64,000 nt of DNA, taken from positions 1 to 64,000 of the forward strand of contig NZ_FOUR01000011.1 in assembly GCF_900114925.1 (NCBI RefSeq), read 5' to 3'. A model generated the notes under the pieces. The model had not been told where the DNA came from. It worked only from the letters and a program-made list of their open reading frames with translations, and searched no databases. The DNA comes from Marinobacter pelagius. GTDB taxonomy: Bacteria; Pseudomonadota; Gammaproteobacteria; Pseudomonadales; Oleiphilaceae. A program made the translations under genes and the position numbers. Below are positions 1-7,437 of this stretch, piece after piece (positions within the stretch are counted from its first letter, which is position 1; every line of letters starts with the position of its first letter).

Positions 1-334
1 TCCCCGCCCATTCTCCCAAGCACCAAAGGTGCACTGATGCGCCCTGGTCGTGAACCATCAAGAGACTGGTGCCACACGTTGGCAAACCACGACATCTGTA
101 TCCACTTGGACACGATCAGGCACCGACGGTTTTCTGGGGCTTCGGCCAGGGGCCGCCTCGCTGTTCGCGACCAGCGGTCTTGATCCTGATGGGTGTCTGG
201 TGCGGATCAGTCCGCAACCACCACTGAGAACAACGGGTGCGTATTGGAAGGGAGGAGCCACCACAACCGGCGGTTGTGGTGGATTGGTATTGCCTGTTGA
301 CTACGGCTGGCTAATGGGTGACCCCATTTTCAGT
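1..334. other. Non-coding stretch downstream of livM
   Basis: No convincing gene is seen here on either strand. Short open frames exist but have low-complexity composition and no recognisable domain. The stretch holds a short inverted repeat near position 21 (GCACC, 3 nt, GGTGC) and a perfect 25-bp palindrome at 258-282. It lies just beyond the 3' end of the liv operon, and the gene to the left is outside the window. Confidence 0.5.
258..282. repeat. Perfect 25-bp palindrome (hairpin) after livM
   Basis: Two 12-nt arms, the left beginning CCACCACAACC and the right ending GGTTGTGGTGG, flank a single central base. It lies 53 nt beyond the livM stop on the minus strand. A transcript would fold into a strong stem, but the bases that follow on the minus strand (CTCCTCCCTTCC) are pyrimidine-rich rather than a clean U-run. 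It may be a weak terminator of the liv operon or a 3' stabilising stem. Confidence 0.45.
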
Positions 335-1330
335 TCACCCCAGGTTCTTTTTCATGAACTTCTGGATTTCCCCGACAATACCGCTCCGGAACGCCAGTAC
401 CGTGATGATGAAGATACCCCCAAGGATGGGATCAACCCAGTCCCGCAGCGGGCCCTGGGAGAGCTGGTACTCCACGTTCACCACGAAGGTCGCACCTACA
501 ACTGGGCCCAGCAGAGTGCCCATGCCGCCCACCAGGGTCATCAGGATGACCTCACCGGACATGTGCCAGTGGGCATCGTTGAGGGAGGCCAGCTGGAACA
601 CTACCGACTTCATGGAGCCCGCCAGGCCGGCCAGCGCTGCAGAGATCACGAAGGCCAGGGTTTTGTAACGATCCACGTTGTAACCCAGAGAGACCGCGCG
701 GGGTTCGTTCTGCTTGATGGCCTTCAGCACCTGTCCGTACGGACTGTTGACGATACGCTGCACCAGCAGGTAGCAGGCGATGAAAACAGCCAGCACGAAG
801 TAGTACATGTTCAGGTTGTCTTCGAGGTTGATGAAGCCAAACAGCTGGCCTCTCGGGATGCCATGCATGCCGTCTTCACCGCCGGTAAATTCCGACTGGA
901 CGAAGAAGAAAAACACCAGCTGCGACAAAGCCAGGGTGACCATGGCGAAGTAGATGCCCTGCCGGCGGATCGACAGCAACGCGAAGCCGAGACCCAGCAA
1001 CGTGGCAACGGCGGTGCCGGCAATGATGCCCATCTCGGTGGTCAATCCGGAATAGTTGGTCAGCAGGTATCCGGTGGTGTAACCGCCGGTCGCCAGGAAG
1101 GCGGCGTGGCCAAAGGAAAGCAACCCGGTAAAGCCGAACAACAGGTTAAAGGCCACCGCAAACAGCGCAAAGCACAGGATTTTCATCAGGAAAACCGGAT
1201 ACATCGCGAACGGTGCTGCCAACAGCAAAATCAGCAGAACCGCGTTCACTATCATTTTCTTCCGGTTTTCTGCGTTCTGCTGTTCCAGAATGGCTTTTTG
1301 AATGTCGGTCTGAGTGATAGGCTGATTCAT
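335..1330 (-). CDS. livM: Branched-chain amino acid ABC transporter permease LivM
   Basis: A 331-residue inner-membrane permease, the second transmembrane subunit of a LIV-type importer. It is very hydrophobic, with about nine or ten predicted membrane spans. Around residues 50-85 it carries the LivM hallmark (NLLFGFTGLLSFGHAAFLAT), and it has the family EPRAVSLGYN cytoplasmic loop that contacts the ATPases. The N-terminal tail of about 30 residues is polar. It starts 2 nt after the livH stop, so the two are translationally linked, and it is the last gene of livG-livF-livK-livH-livM. With LivH it forms the channel for leucine, isoleucine, valine or related substrates. The substrate is inferred from family and context. 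Confidence 0.93.
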   Translation of the reverse strand: MNQPITQTDIQKAILEQQNAENRKKMIVNAVLLILLLAAPFAMYPVFLMKILCFALFAVAFNLLFGFTGLLSFGHAAFLATGGYTTGYLLTNYSGLTTEMGIIAGTAVATLLGLGFALLSIRRQGIYFAMVTLALSQLVFFFFVQSEFTGGEDGMHGIPRGQLFGFINLEDNLNMYYFVLAVFIACYLLVQRIVNSPYGQVLKAIKQNEPRAVSLGYNVDRYKTLAFVISAALAGLAGSMKSVVFQLASLNDAHWHMSGEVILMTLVGGMGTLLGPVVGATFVVNVEYQLSQGPLRDWVDPILGGIFIITVLAFRSGIVGEIQKFMKKNLG

Positions 1331-1332
1331 GG

Positions 1333-2220
1333 TTACGCCTCCTTACCAAACAAGCCACTGGGACGGAACATCAGAACGACCACCATGACCAGGAAAATGA
1401 CGGCGGATGCGGCTTCCGGATAGTAGGTTTTGGTGAGGCCTTCGATTACCCCCATCGCTATACCCGTGAGAATGGCGCCACCGATCGACCCCATCCCGCC
1501 GATAACCACCACCGCAAACACGACGATTAGCAGGTTCGAGCCCATGACCGGCGTGACCGAGTAGATGGGCGCCGCCAGAACACCGGCGAACGCCGCGAGC
1601 ATGACACCAAACCCGTAGGTCAGGCTGACCAACAACGGCACGTTGATACCAAACCCCTGCATCAGCTGGGAATCTTCCGTTCCGGCGCGCAGGTAGGAGC
1701 CCAGTTTGGTTTTCTCGATCATGAACCAGGTGCCGAAACAGACCAGTAGCGCCACAACGATGACCCAGGCCCGGTAATAAGGCAGGAACATGAAACCCAG
1801 GTTCATACCACCCTTGAACATATCGGGCATGGAATAGCGCAGGCCGGACACGCCATAGATATTGGTCAGGACACCCTGGATCAGCAGGGCGACGCCGAAA
1901 GTCAGCAGAAGGCTGTAGATGTGATCCTGACCGGCAATCCGGCGCAGGAGAAAATATTCGATAACCACCCCGAACACGCCAACGGTCAGTGGCGCCAGAA
2001 ACAGGGCTACCCAGTAGTTGACGCCCAGTGCATCAAACATGATCACGGTGACCATGGCACCCAGCATGTACATGGCGCCATGGGCAAAGTTGATAATCTT
2101 CAGCAGACCAAAGATCACCGCCAGGCCCAGGCTCAGCAGGGCGTAGAAGGCACCGTTAATAATCCCGATCAGCAGCTGGCCGGACAGTACGGCAAACGGG
2201 ACACCGAAAATCATGGACAT
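1333..2220 (-). CDS. livH: Branched-chain amino acid ABC transporter permease LivH
   Basis: A 295-residue integral membrane protein, the usual LivH length, with about eight hydrophobic segments. The N-terminal family motif is visible (GIINGAFYALLSLGLAVIFG then KIINFAHGAMYMLGA), as is the GGMGSIGGAILTG motif near the C-terminus that contacts the ATP-binding subunit. It follows livK after a 106-nt gap that contains a strong stem-loop, and it runs straight into livM. It pairs with LivM to form the transmembrane channel. Family membership is clear. The exact amino acid transported cannot be read from the sequence. Confidence 0.93.
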   Translation of the reverse strand: MSMIFGVPFAVLSGQLLIGIINGAFYALLSLGLAVIFGLLKIINFAHGAMYMLGAMVTVIMFDALGVNYWVALFLAPLTVGVFGVVIEYFLLRRIAGQDHIYSLLLTFGVALLIQGVLTNIYGVSGLRYSMPDMFKGGMNLGFMFLPYYRAWVIVVALLVCFGTWFMIEKTKLGSYLRAGTEDSQLMQGFGINVPLLVSLTYGFGVMLAAFAGVLAAPIYSVTPVMGSNLLIVVFAVVVIGGMGSIGGAILTGIAMGVIEGLTKTYYPEAASAVIFLVMVVVLMFRPSGLFGKEA

Positions 2221-2280
2221 GTTGCTAACTCCAAAAGCAGCACAGACGCAATTGCGCTTTTCGTCTTTGCAGGTTCCTGA

Positions 2281-2308
2281 GGGCTCTCCGCCTGGTGGCG
2301 GAGAGCCC
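2281..2308 (-). other. Intergenic stem-loop between livK and livH
   Basis: GGGCTCTCCGCC and its exact complement GGCGGAGAGCCC are separated by TGGT, giving a 12-bp stem with a 4-nt loop just after the livK stop. No U-run follows on the minus strand (TCAGGAACCTGC), so a full intrinsic terminator is unlikely. Such stems after binding-protein genes often protect the upstream mRNA and reduce expression of the permeases. That role is inferred. Confidence 0.7.
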
Positions 2309-2326
2309 TGTTGCTTGCGGTTTTAC

Positions 2327-3538
2327 TTACTTGTTAACCAGCTTGCACTTGCTCTCGGAGAGCGGACGGAAGGCTTCATCGGCCGGGATGGTACGAACGA
2401 TGTCGTACAGGTCCCATTCGCCGGTGGAGTCTTCAGGGGATTTGACCTGTGCCAGGTACATGTCATGTACCATGCGGCCATCTTCGCGAACGATGCCGTT
2501 CTTGGCGAACATGTCGTTGACCGGGTTCTCCATCATCCACTTGCGCACAGTCTGGGAGTCGTCGGAGCCGGTAGCTTCAACGGCCTTGAAGTACTGCATG
2601 GCGCTGGAATAGATACCGGCGTGGACCATGGTCGGACGGGCACCGGTCTCTTCCATGAAGCGATCGGACCACTCGCGGGTCTCGTCGTTCATGTCCCAGT
2701 ACCAGCCGGTGGTGAGCTGGAGACCCTGCGCCACTTCGGTACCGAGGGCGTGAACATCACTCAGGAAGACGACGAGACCGGCAATGGTCTGGCCTGCCTG
2801 GGTTACACCGAACTCACCGGCGGTGGTGATGGCGTTGGTGGTATCGGCACCGGCGTTGGCCAGGGCGATAACGTCAGCACCGGAGGCCTGGGCCTGAAGA
2901 ATGTAGGATGAGAAATCGTCGGTCGGGAACGGATGACGGATGCTGCCGACAATTTCCCCACCATTGGATTCCACCACGCGGGTCACGTCCGCTTCCATGG
3001 CATGGCCGAAGGCGTAATCGGCGGTCAGGATAAACCAGGACTTGCCGCCCTCCTGAACGATGGCCGTCGGTGTACCGATGGACAGTGCATAGGTGTCATA
3101 CACATAGTGGATGTGGTTCGGCGTGCAGTGCTCATTGGTAATACTGGAAGCCGCAGAGCCATTAACCAGACCAAGCTTGTTGCTCTCTTCAAGGATCTTG
3201 GTGGCCGCGATAGTGACGGAAGAAGCAACCAGGCCGCTTACCATGTCCACGTTATCGTTTTCGACCCATTTGCGCACGGTGCTTGAGGCTACATCCGGGC
3301 TATTCCGGTCGTCGGCACTGACCACTTCAATTTTCGCGCCTTTGACCTTGCCACCGAAATCGGCAATCGCCATTTCCAGGGCCTTCAGGCCGTTGGGGCC
3401 GGCCAGGTCACGGTAGGTACCGGACATGTCAGCCAGGTAACCGATCTTCACCGTGTTATCAGTGATTTCGGCCTGGGCGCCGCCCACCATCAGGGCTGAT
3501 GCAACGGCTGATGTCAGAAGCTTTTTCATCATTGTCAT
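2327..3538 (-). CDS. livK: Branched-chain amino acid ABC transporter substrate-binding protein
   Basis: A 403-residue periplasmic binding protein of the LivJ/LivK (peripla_BP_6) family. A signal peptide is evident: KK, a hydrophobic stretch, then AQA cleavage after about residue 23. The mature start TVKIGYLADMSGTYRDLAGP is the family opening, in which ligand-binding Ser/Thr residues lie. The variant sequence fits the subgroup often linked to short-chain acids, amides or urea as much as to leucine, so the ligand is uncertain. The start was chosen for the GGAG eight bases upstream. Unlike many liv clusters, the binding-protein gene lies between the ATPases and the permeases. Confidence 0.9.
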   Translation of the reverse strand: MTMMKKLLTSAVASALMVGGAQAEITDNTVKIGYLADMSGTYRDLAGPNGLKALEMAIADFGGKVKGAKIEVVSADDRNSPDVASSTVRKWVENDNVDMVSGLVASSVTIAATKILEESNKLGLVNGSAASSITNEHCTPNHIHYVYDTYALSIGTPTAIVQEGGKSWFILTADYAFGHAMEADVTRVVESNGGEIVGSIRHPFPTDDFSSYILQAQASGADVIALANAGADTTNAITTAGEFGVTQAGQTIAGLVVFLSDVHALGTEVAQGLQLTTGWYWDMNDETREWSDRFMEETGARPTMVHAGIYSSAMQYFKAVEATGSDDSQTVRKWMMENPVNDMFAKNGIVREDGRMVHDMYLAQVKSPEDSTGEWDLYDIVRTIPADEAFRPLSESKCKLVNK

Positions 3539-3619
3539 TGTTGTATCTCCGCTACTGTCTTGCGTTGGTTGTTCGGGTTGTTGTTGCTTTTTTTGGTTGT
3601 TGCTCTCTTCTATCCGGTG

Positions 3620-4342
3620 TTACACACCCAAATAGTCGTTTAGCAGCGACTGCTTGGCCTCAAGCTCGTCGGCGCGTATCTCTTCCACGATCTGGCCATG
3701 CTCGACCACGTAATGGCGGTCAGCCAGCGGCTTGGCGAAGTGGAAATTCTGCTCCACCAGGACAATCGTCAGCCCTTTCTTCTTCAGGGCAGTCAGCACC
3801 TCTCCCAGCTTCTCCACGATCACCGGGGCAAGGCCCTCGGTAATTTCGTCGAGCAACAGCATATTGGCACCGGTACGCAGGATGCGCGCCATCGCCAGCA
3901 TCTGCTGCTCACCGCCGGAGAGCTTGGTGCCCTGGCTGAATCGGCGTTCGTAGAGGTTGGGAAACATGGTGTAGATTTCTTCCAGGCTCATGCCGCCGCT
4001 GCGCACCACCGGTGGCAGGGTCAGGTTTTCCTGGACGTTGAGTGACGAAAAAATGCCCCGATGTTCGGGGCAATACCCGACACCCAACCTGGCAATATGA
4101 TGGGGAGCGCAGGACATGGTCTCCTCCCCGTTGATCATGATGGAGCCGGTACGGCGACCCACCATGTTCATGATCGCTTTCAGGGTGGTAGTGCGGCCGG
4201 CGCCGTTACGCCCGAGCAGGGTGACCAGTTCACCCCGGTTAACCACCATGTCGATGCCATGCAGGATATGGGACTCGCCATAGAAGGCGTGCAGTCCGGA
4301 AACCCGCAGCTGTTCGTATTCCTTGTCCGGTCCGTGACTCAT
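3620..4342 (-). CDS. livF: Branched-chain amino acid ABC transporter ATP-binding protein LivF
   Basis: A 240-residue ABC ATPase, the normal LivF length. The signature LSGGEQ is at residues 141-146, Walker B MLLLDE at 161-166, and the family EGLAP segment follows. The Walker A loop reads GRNGAGRTTT (44-53), so Arg50 stands where the phosphate-binding Lys is expected. The codon is CGC, so this is not a one-base sequencing slip from AAA/AAG. I recall the same GRNGAGRT variant from other LivF-type ATPases, so it is probably a functional family variant paired with the canonical LivG site. The gene overlaps the livG stop by 4 nt, implying coupled translation. Confidence 0.92.
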   Translation of the reverse strand: MSHGPDKEYEQLRVSGLHAFYGESHILHGIDMVVNRGELVTLLGRNGAGRTTTLKAIMNMVGRRTGSIMINGEETMSCAPHHIARLGVGYCPEHRGIFSSLNVQENLTLPPVVRSGGMSLEEIYTMFPNLYERRFSQGTKLSGGEQQMLAMARILRTGANMLLLDEITEGLAPVIVEKLGEVLTALKKKGLTIVLVEQNFHFAKPLADRHYVVEHGQIVEEIRADELEAKQSLLNDYLGV

Positions 4343-5145
4343 TGGGCGGCCTCCGCACTGGCGGGATTCGTCTCGGTCGCGCCTCGCTCGCCACTACCGT
4401 CGGATCCCATGTAAACCTCGCGCACACGGGGATCGGCAGACACGGTTTCGTAGTCGCCTTCGGTCAGAACGGCCCCCTGGGCCAGCACGGTGATGCGGTC
4501 ACACAGTTTGCTGACCACACTCAGGTTATGCTCCACCATCAGCACCGTCCGGCCCTTGGCGGCACTGCGCACCAGCTCGACCACACGGTCCACATCCTCG
4601 CTGCCCATGCCCTGGGTCGGTTCATCGAGCAGCAGGATTTCCGGCTCCATCGCCAGCGTGGTCGCCAGCTCCAGTGCCCGCTTCCGGCCGTACGCAAGCT
4701 CCACAGTGGTGGTGTTGGCAAAACTGGTCAGCCCGACCGCGTCCAGTAACTCCATGGCGCGTTCGTTGAGCTTGTTCAGTCGGGCTCCGGCTTGCCAGAA
4801 GCTGAAGGAGTTCCCTTCGAAGGTCTGCAATGCAACGCGGATGTTTTCCAGCGCGGTCATGTGCGGGAATACTGCCGATATCTGGAAGGAGCGAACCACA
4901 CCCTTGCGGGCGATGGCGGCGGATTTCAGGGAGGTGATGTCCTCGCCTTTATAGAGGATTTTTCCCCTGGTCGGGATCAGGAACTTGGTCAGGAGATTGA
5001 AAACCGTGGTCTTGCCGGCACCGTTGGGGCCGATCAACGCATGGATGTCGCCTTTCCGGATATTGAGGTTCACGTCGTCTACGGCGACGAACCCCTTGAA
5101 CTCCTTGACCAGGTTACGGGTCTCGAGAACGTACTGTTCACTCAT
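4339..5145 (-). CDS. livG: Branched-chain amino acid ABC transporter ATP-binding protein LivG
   Basis: A 268-residue ABC ATPase. Walker A GPNGAGKTT is at residues 39-47, a LivG-type signature LAYGRKRALE at about 150-159 (in place of LSYGxQR), Walker B ILLLDEP at 170-176 and the H-loop His206 in VEHN. The insert between Walker A and the signature is long, as expected for LivG. The last 20 residues (SGERGATETNPASAEAAQ) are a disordered tail. It is the first gene of the transporter operon and is preceded by a near-perfect operator palindrome at 5199-5220, so the promoter for the operon probably lies in 5146-5223. Confidence 0.93.
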   Translation of the reverse strand: MSEQYVLETRNLVKEFKGFVAVDDVNLNIRKGDIHALIGPNGAGKTTVFNLLTKFLIPTRGKILYKGEDITSLKSAAIARKGVVRSFQISAVFPHMTALENIRVALQTFEGNSFSFWQAGARLNKLNERAMELLDAVGLTSFANTTTVELAYGRKRALELATTLAMEPEILLLDEPTQGMGSEDVDRVVELVRSAAKGRTVLMVEHNLSVVSKLCDRITVLAQGAVLTEGDYETVSADPRVREVYMGSDGSGERGATETNPASAEAAQ

Positions 5146-5198
5146 GAGCCACTATACCCTTTGTTATTGTTGTACTTCTGAATTAACTACAGAGTAGA

Positions 5199-5220
5199 TT
5201 GACGTATACGTAAACGTCAA
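5199..5220. promoter_or_regulatory. 22-bp operator-like palindrome upstream of livG (LiuR-like)
   Basis: Half-sites TTGACGT and ACGTCAA flank a TACGTA core. The whole 22 bp is palindromic except for one base pair. It lies 54 nt upstream of the livG start. The ACGT-rich, tightly spaced pattern resembles what I remember of LiuR sites (MerR family; branched-chain amino acid and fatty acid catabolism). A related site occurs at 7351-7374. Binding by LiuR is an inference, and no liuR gene is in the window. Confidence 0.6.
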
Positions 5221-5223
5221 TAC

Positions 5224-5649
5224 CTAATTTCTGTATTTTTCCGGGGGAATCGAATAGGTCATAGTGGAGTGCGCCACCGGCTCTTCCACCCCCTCGGAAT
5301 AGACAAACACTTCCCCGACTCCCATGGTCCGCCCCACCTTCAGAAGGTTCGCACGGGCCCATATCGCGGCATGGGCCGCCGGCTTTCTGAGGAAGTTGAT
5401 GTTCAGGTTGGTAGTCACCGCAAGGGGCACCAATCCGATCTTGCTCAACAGGGCGGCGTACATGGTTACGTCCGCCAGTCCCATCATCGCCGGCCCGGAC
5501 ACAGTGCCTCCGGGCCGCAGGTGCTCCTCATCCACCTCCAGCCGCATCTCGGCCCAGCCGTCCCCGAGCTTCTGCAGAGTGCCAAATGCCTCACCCTGCG
5601 GAAACTGCTCTTCGAGGAACGCCTGGAGCTCTTCGAAGGTGATGATCAT
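5224..5649 (-). CDS. PaaI-type hotdog-fold thioesterase
   Basis: A 141-residue single hotdog-domain protein of the PaaI/YbgC-like acyl-CoA thioesterase group. The segment RPGGTVSGPAMMGLADVTMYAAL (about residues 45-67) matches the helix-capping HPGG/SGG...ADxA active-site region, here RPGG with Asp60 as the likely catalytic acid. TTNLNINFLRKP matches the central strand of the family. The start codon overlaps the stop of the acyl-CoA synthetase gene by 4 nt, so the two are co-translated. The likely job is release of CoA from acyl-CoA made by, or leaking from, the adjacent catabolic enzymes. The substrate cannot be read from the sequence. Confidence 0.82.
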   Translation of the reverse strand: MIITFEELQAFLEEQFPQGEAFGTLQKLGDGWAEMRLEVDEEHLRPGGTVSGPAMMGLADVTMYAALLSKIGLVPLAVTTNLNINFLRKPAAHAAIWARANLLKVGRTMGVGEVFVYSEGVEEPVAHSTMTYSIPPEKYRN

Positions 5650-7295
5650 GCGTCGACTTCGTCCTTGGCACGGTTACGGAGCACGAATCGCTGGATCTTG
5701 CCGCTCGGGGTCTTCGGCAGCTCATCCACAAACTCGATCTCCCGCGGGAAGGCGTGGGTGGACAGGCGACGACGGACCAGTTCCTGGAGCTCGTCTTTCA
5801 GGGCCTGATCATCCGCCGGCTCCTGACCGCTCTTGATGACCACGTAAGCCTTGATAATAGCACCCCGCTTCTCATCCGGCTTCGCCACCACACCCGATTC
5901 GGCGACGGCGGCGTGCTCAAGCAGAGTACTCTCCACGTCGGCGGGGCCAACCCGGTAACCGGCGGTGGTAATGATGTCGTCGTCACGACCACTAAAGGAG
6001 AAGCTGCCGTCACCGTGGCAGATCACCATGTCACCGGTGAGGTAGTAACCGTTCACAAACGGGTCTTTCTCACCCCAGGTGTAGCCATCAAAGTGGAACA
6101 GCGGAGATGCTTTCACGTCCACGGCCAGCTGACCGATCTCGCCCTCGCCTACTTCCTCGTTCTTCTCGTTCAGCGCAACCACCTTGTGGCCTGGTGAGGA
6201 ATAACCCATGGAGCCTTCCCGCACCGGATGCTCGAGACCATGGAAGTTGCAGCAGGTCATGCCGGTCTCGGTCTGGCCGTAATGGTCCTTCACCGGACAG
6301 AAATGACGATTCCTGATCCAGTTGACCACCTCCGGGTTCAAAGGTTCACCGGCACTGCTGCAGACACGCAGGCCCAGGTTCTCACCTTCCGGCAGCACCT
6401 GGTCGTTGGCCTTGAGCAGGCGATAGGCCGTTGGGGCCGCCGCCAGGTTGGTGATCTTGTGCTTGCGGATCATGTCGTAGGTGGATTCGGGGGTGAATGC
6501 ACCGGGGTTGAAGTGGGTAGCGTGGCCCATCATCAGCGGGCCGACCACCGCGTAGTAAAGACCGTAGGCCCAGCCTGGATCGGCCACGTTCCAGAATACA
6601 TCGTCCTCACGCAGGTCGATGGCGTACTTCATGTAAACATAAAACGCCAGCAGCGCCTTCGCCGGTACCGCAACGCCTTTCGCCTTGCCGACGGTGCCGG
6701 AGGTGAACATCTGCAGGAACGGATCGGAACCCTTGATCATCACCGGCTCGAACTGGTCGGACTGCTGAGCCAGGGTCTCCTCGAAATCCTGGACATCGGC
6801 GCCGGTCTCGCTGGCATTGACGCACAGCACCGGGGCGCAGTCCTTCACTTCGGTGAGCTTCGGGTAGTTGGCGGGATCAGTAACTACAAGCTTGGTACCG
6901 GCACGCTCAAGGCGGTACTCGATGGCGCCCGAGCCAAACGCAGTAAACAGTGGCTGGTAGACCGCGCCGGCCCGGAGGGCGCCGGCGATGACAATCAGAA
7001 GTTCCGGGCCTCGGGGCAGCAGGCCGGCAACCCGATCGCCCTTGCCGATTCCCTGGGATTTCAGGTAGTTGGCAAAGCGGGCGGAGGCAGCCTTGAGCTC
7101 CGCGAATGTCAGGGTGCCATCACCACCATCTGCTGTTTCGTAGAACAGGGCTACCTTCTGTGGGTCGGTGGCCCACTTGTCACAGATCTCGTGGCATACG
7201 TTCAAGCCGCTATCAAGACGTCCGTCCAGGATGTCCGCTTCCAGAGCGGCTGCATCAAAGTTGTTGTACACATCGGTGTATTTCGGAAGGCTCAT
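5646..7295 (-). CDS. AMP-dependent acyl-CoA synthetase (short/medium chain, Acs-like)
   Basis: A 549-residue ANL-superfamily adenylate-forming ligase. The P-loop motif TSGTVGKAKG (198-207) departs from the usual TSGTTGxPKG. The A5 motif YGQTE is at 339-343, the TGD motif lies in GYYLTGDMV, the hinge motif GRDDDIITTAGYRVGP follows, and the catalytic Lys is in PSGKIQR near residue 533. The reaction is acid + ATP + CoA to acyl-CoA + AMP + PPi. Length and motifs fit acetyl/propionyl/medium-chain synthetases, and the neighbourhood suggests a short or branched acid. A candidate operator lies 56-79 nt upstream of the start. Confidence 0.88.
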   Translation of the reverse strand: MSLPKYTDVYNNFDAAALEADILDGRLDSGLNVCHEICDKWATDPQKVALFYETADGGDGTLTFAELKAASARFANYLKSQGIGKGDRVAGLLPRGPELLIVIAGALRAGAVYQPLFTAFGSGAIEYRLERAGTKLVVTDPANYPKLTEVKDCAPVLCVNASETGADVQDFEETLAQQSDQFEPVMIKGSDPFLQMFTSGTVGKAKGVAVPAKALLAFYVYMKYAIDLREDDVFWNVADPGWAYGLYYAVVGPLMMGHATHFNPGAFTPESTYDMIRKHKITNLAAAPTAYRLLKANDQVLPEGENLGLRVCSSAGEPLNPEVVNWIRNRHFCPVKDHYGQTETGMTCCNFHGLEHPVREGSMGYSSPGHKVVALNEKNEEVGEGEIGQLAVDVKASPLFHFDGYTWGEKDPFVNGYYLTGDMVICHGDGSFSFSGRDDDIITTAGYRVGPADVESTLLEHAAVAESGVVAKPDEKRGAIIKAYVVIKSGQEPADDQALKDELQELVRRRLSTHAFPREIEFVDELPKTPSGKIQRFVLRNRAKDEVDA

Positions 7296-7350
7296 CGTGA
7301 ACTCCTGTTGTTTTTATCTTTGAATGCACAGGTCCAAGGTTTAGCACAGG

Positions 7351-7374
7351 CTTCACTTTACGTAAAGGTAAACC
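7351..7374. promoter_or_regulatory. Operator-like site upstream of the acyl-CoA synthetase gene
   Basis: A perfect 12-bp palindrome CTTTACGTAAAG (7356-7367) sits inside a longer degenerate repeat extending to GGTAAACC. Its core and flanks align with the livG operator at 5199-5220 (shared TTTACGTAAA-type centre). Co-regulation of acyl-CoA synthetase, thioesterase and liv genes by one regulator is inferred from this similarity. Confidence 0.5.
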
Positions 7375-7437
7375 TTAGACTAATAACCGCCCCTTTTGCG
7401 GTCGTTTTATCACGTCATCCGCAAACGGGCCGGGAGA

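Noticed and set aside
50..1423. A 457-codon plus-strand frame at the left edge
   Set aside because: It mostly overlaps livM in antisense; the part before livM has no coding signs.
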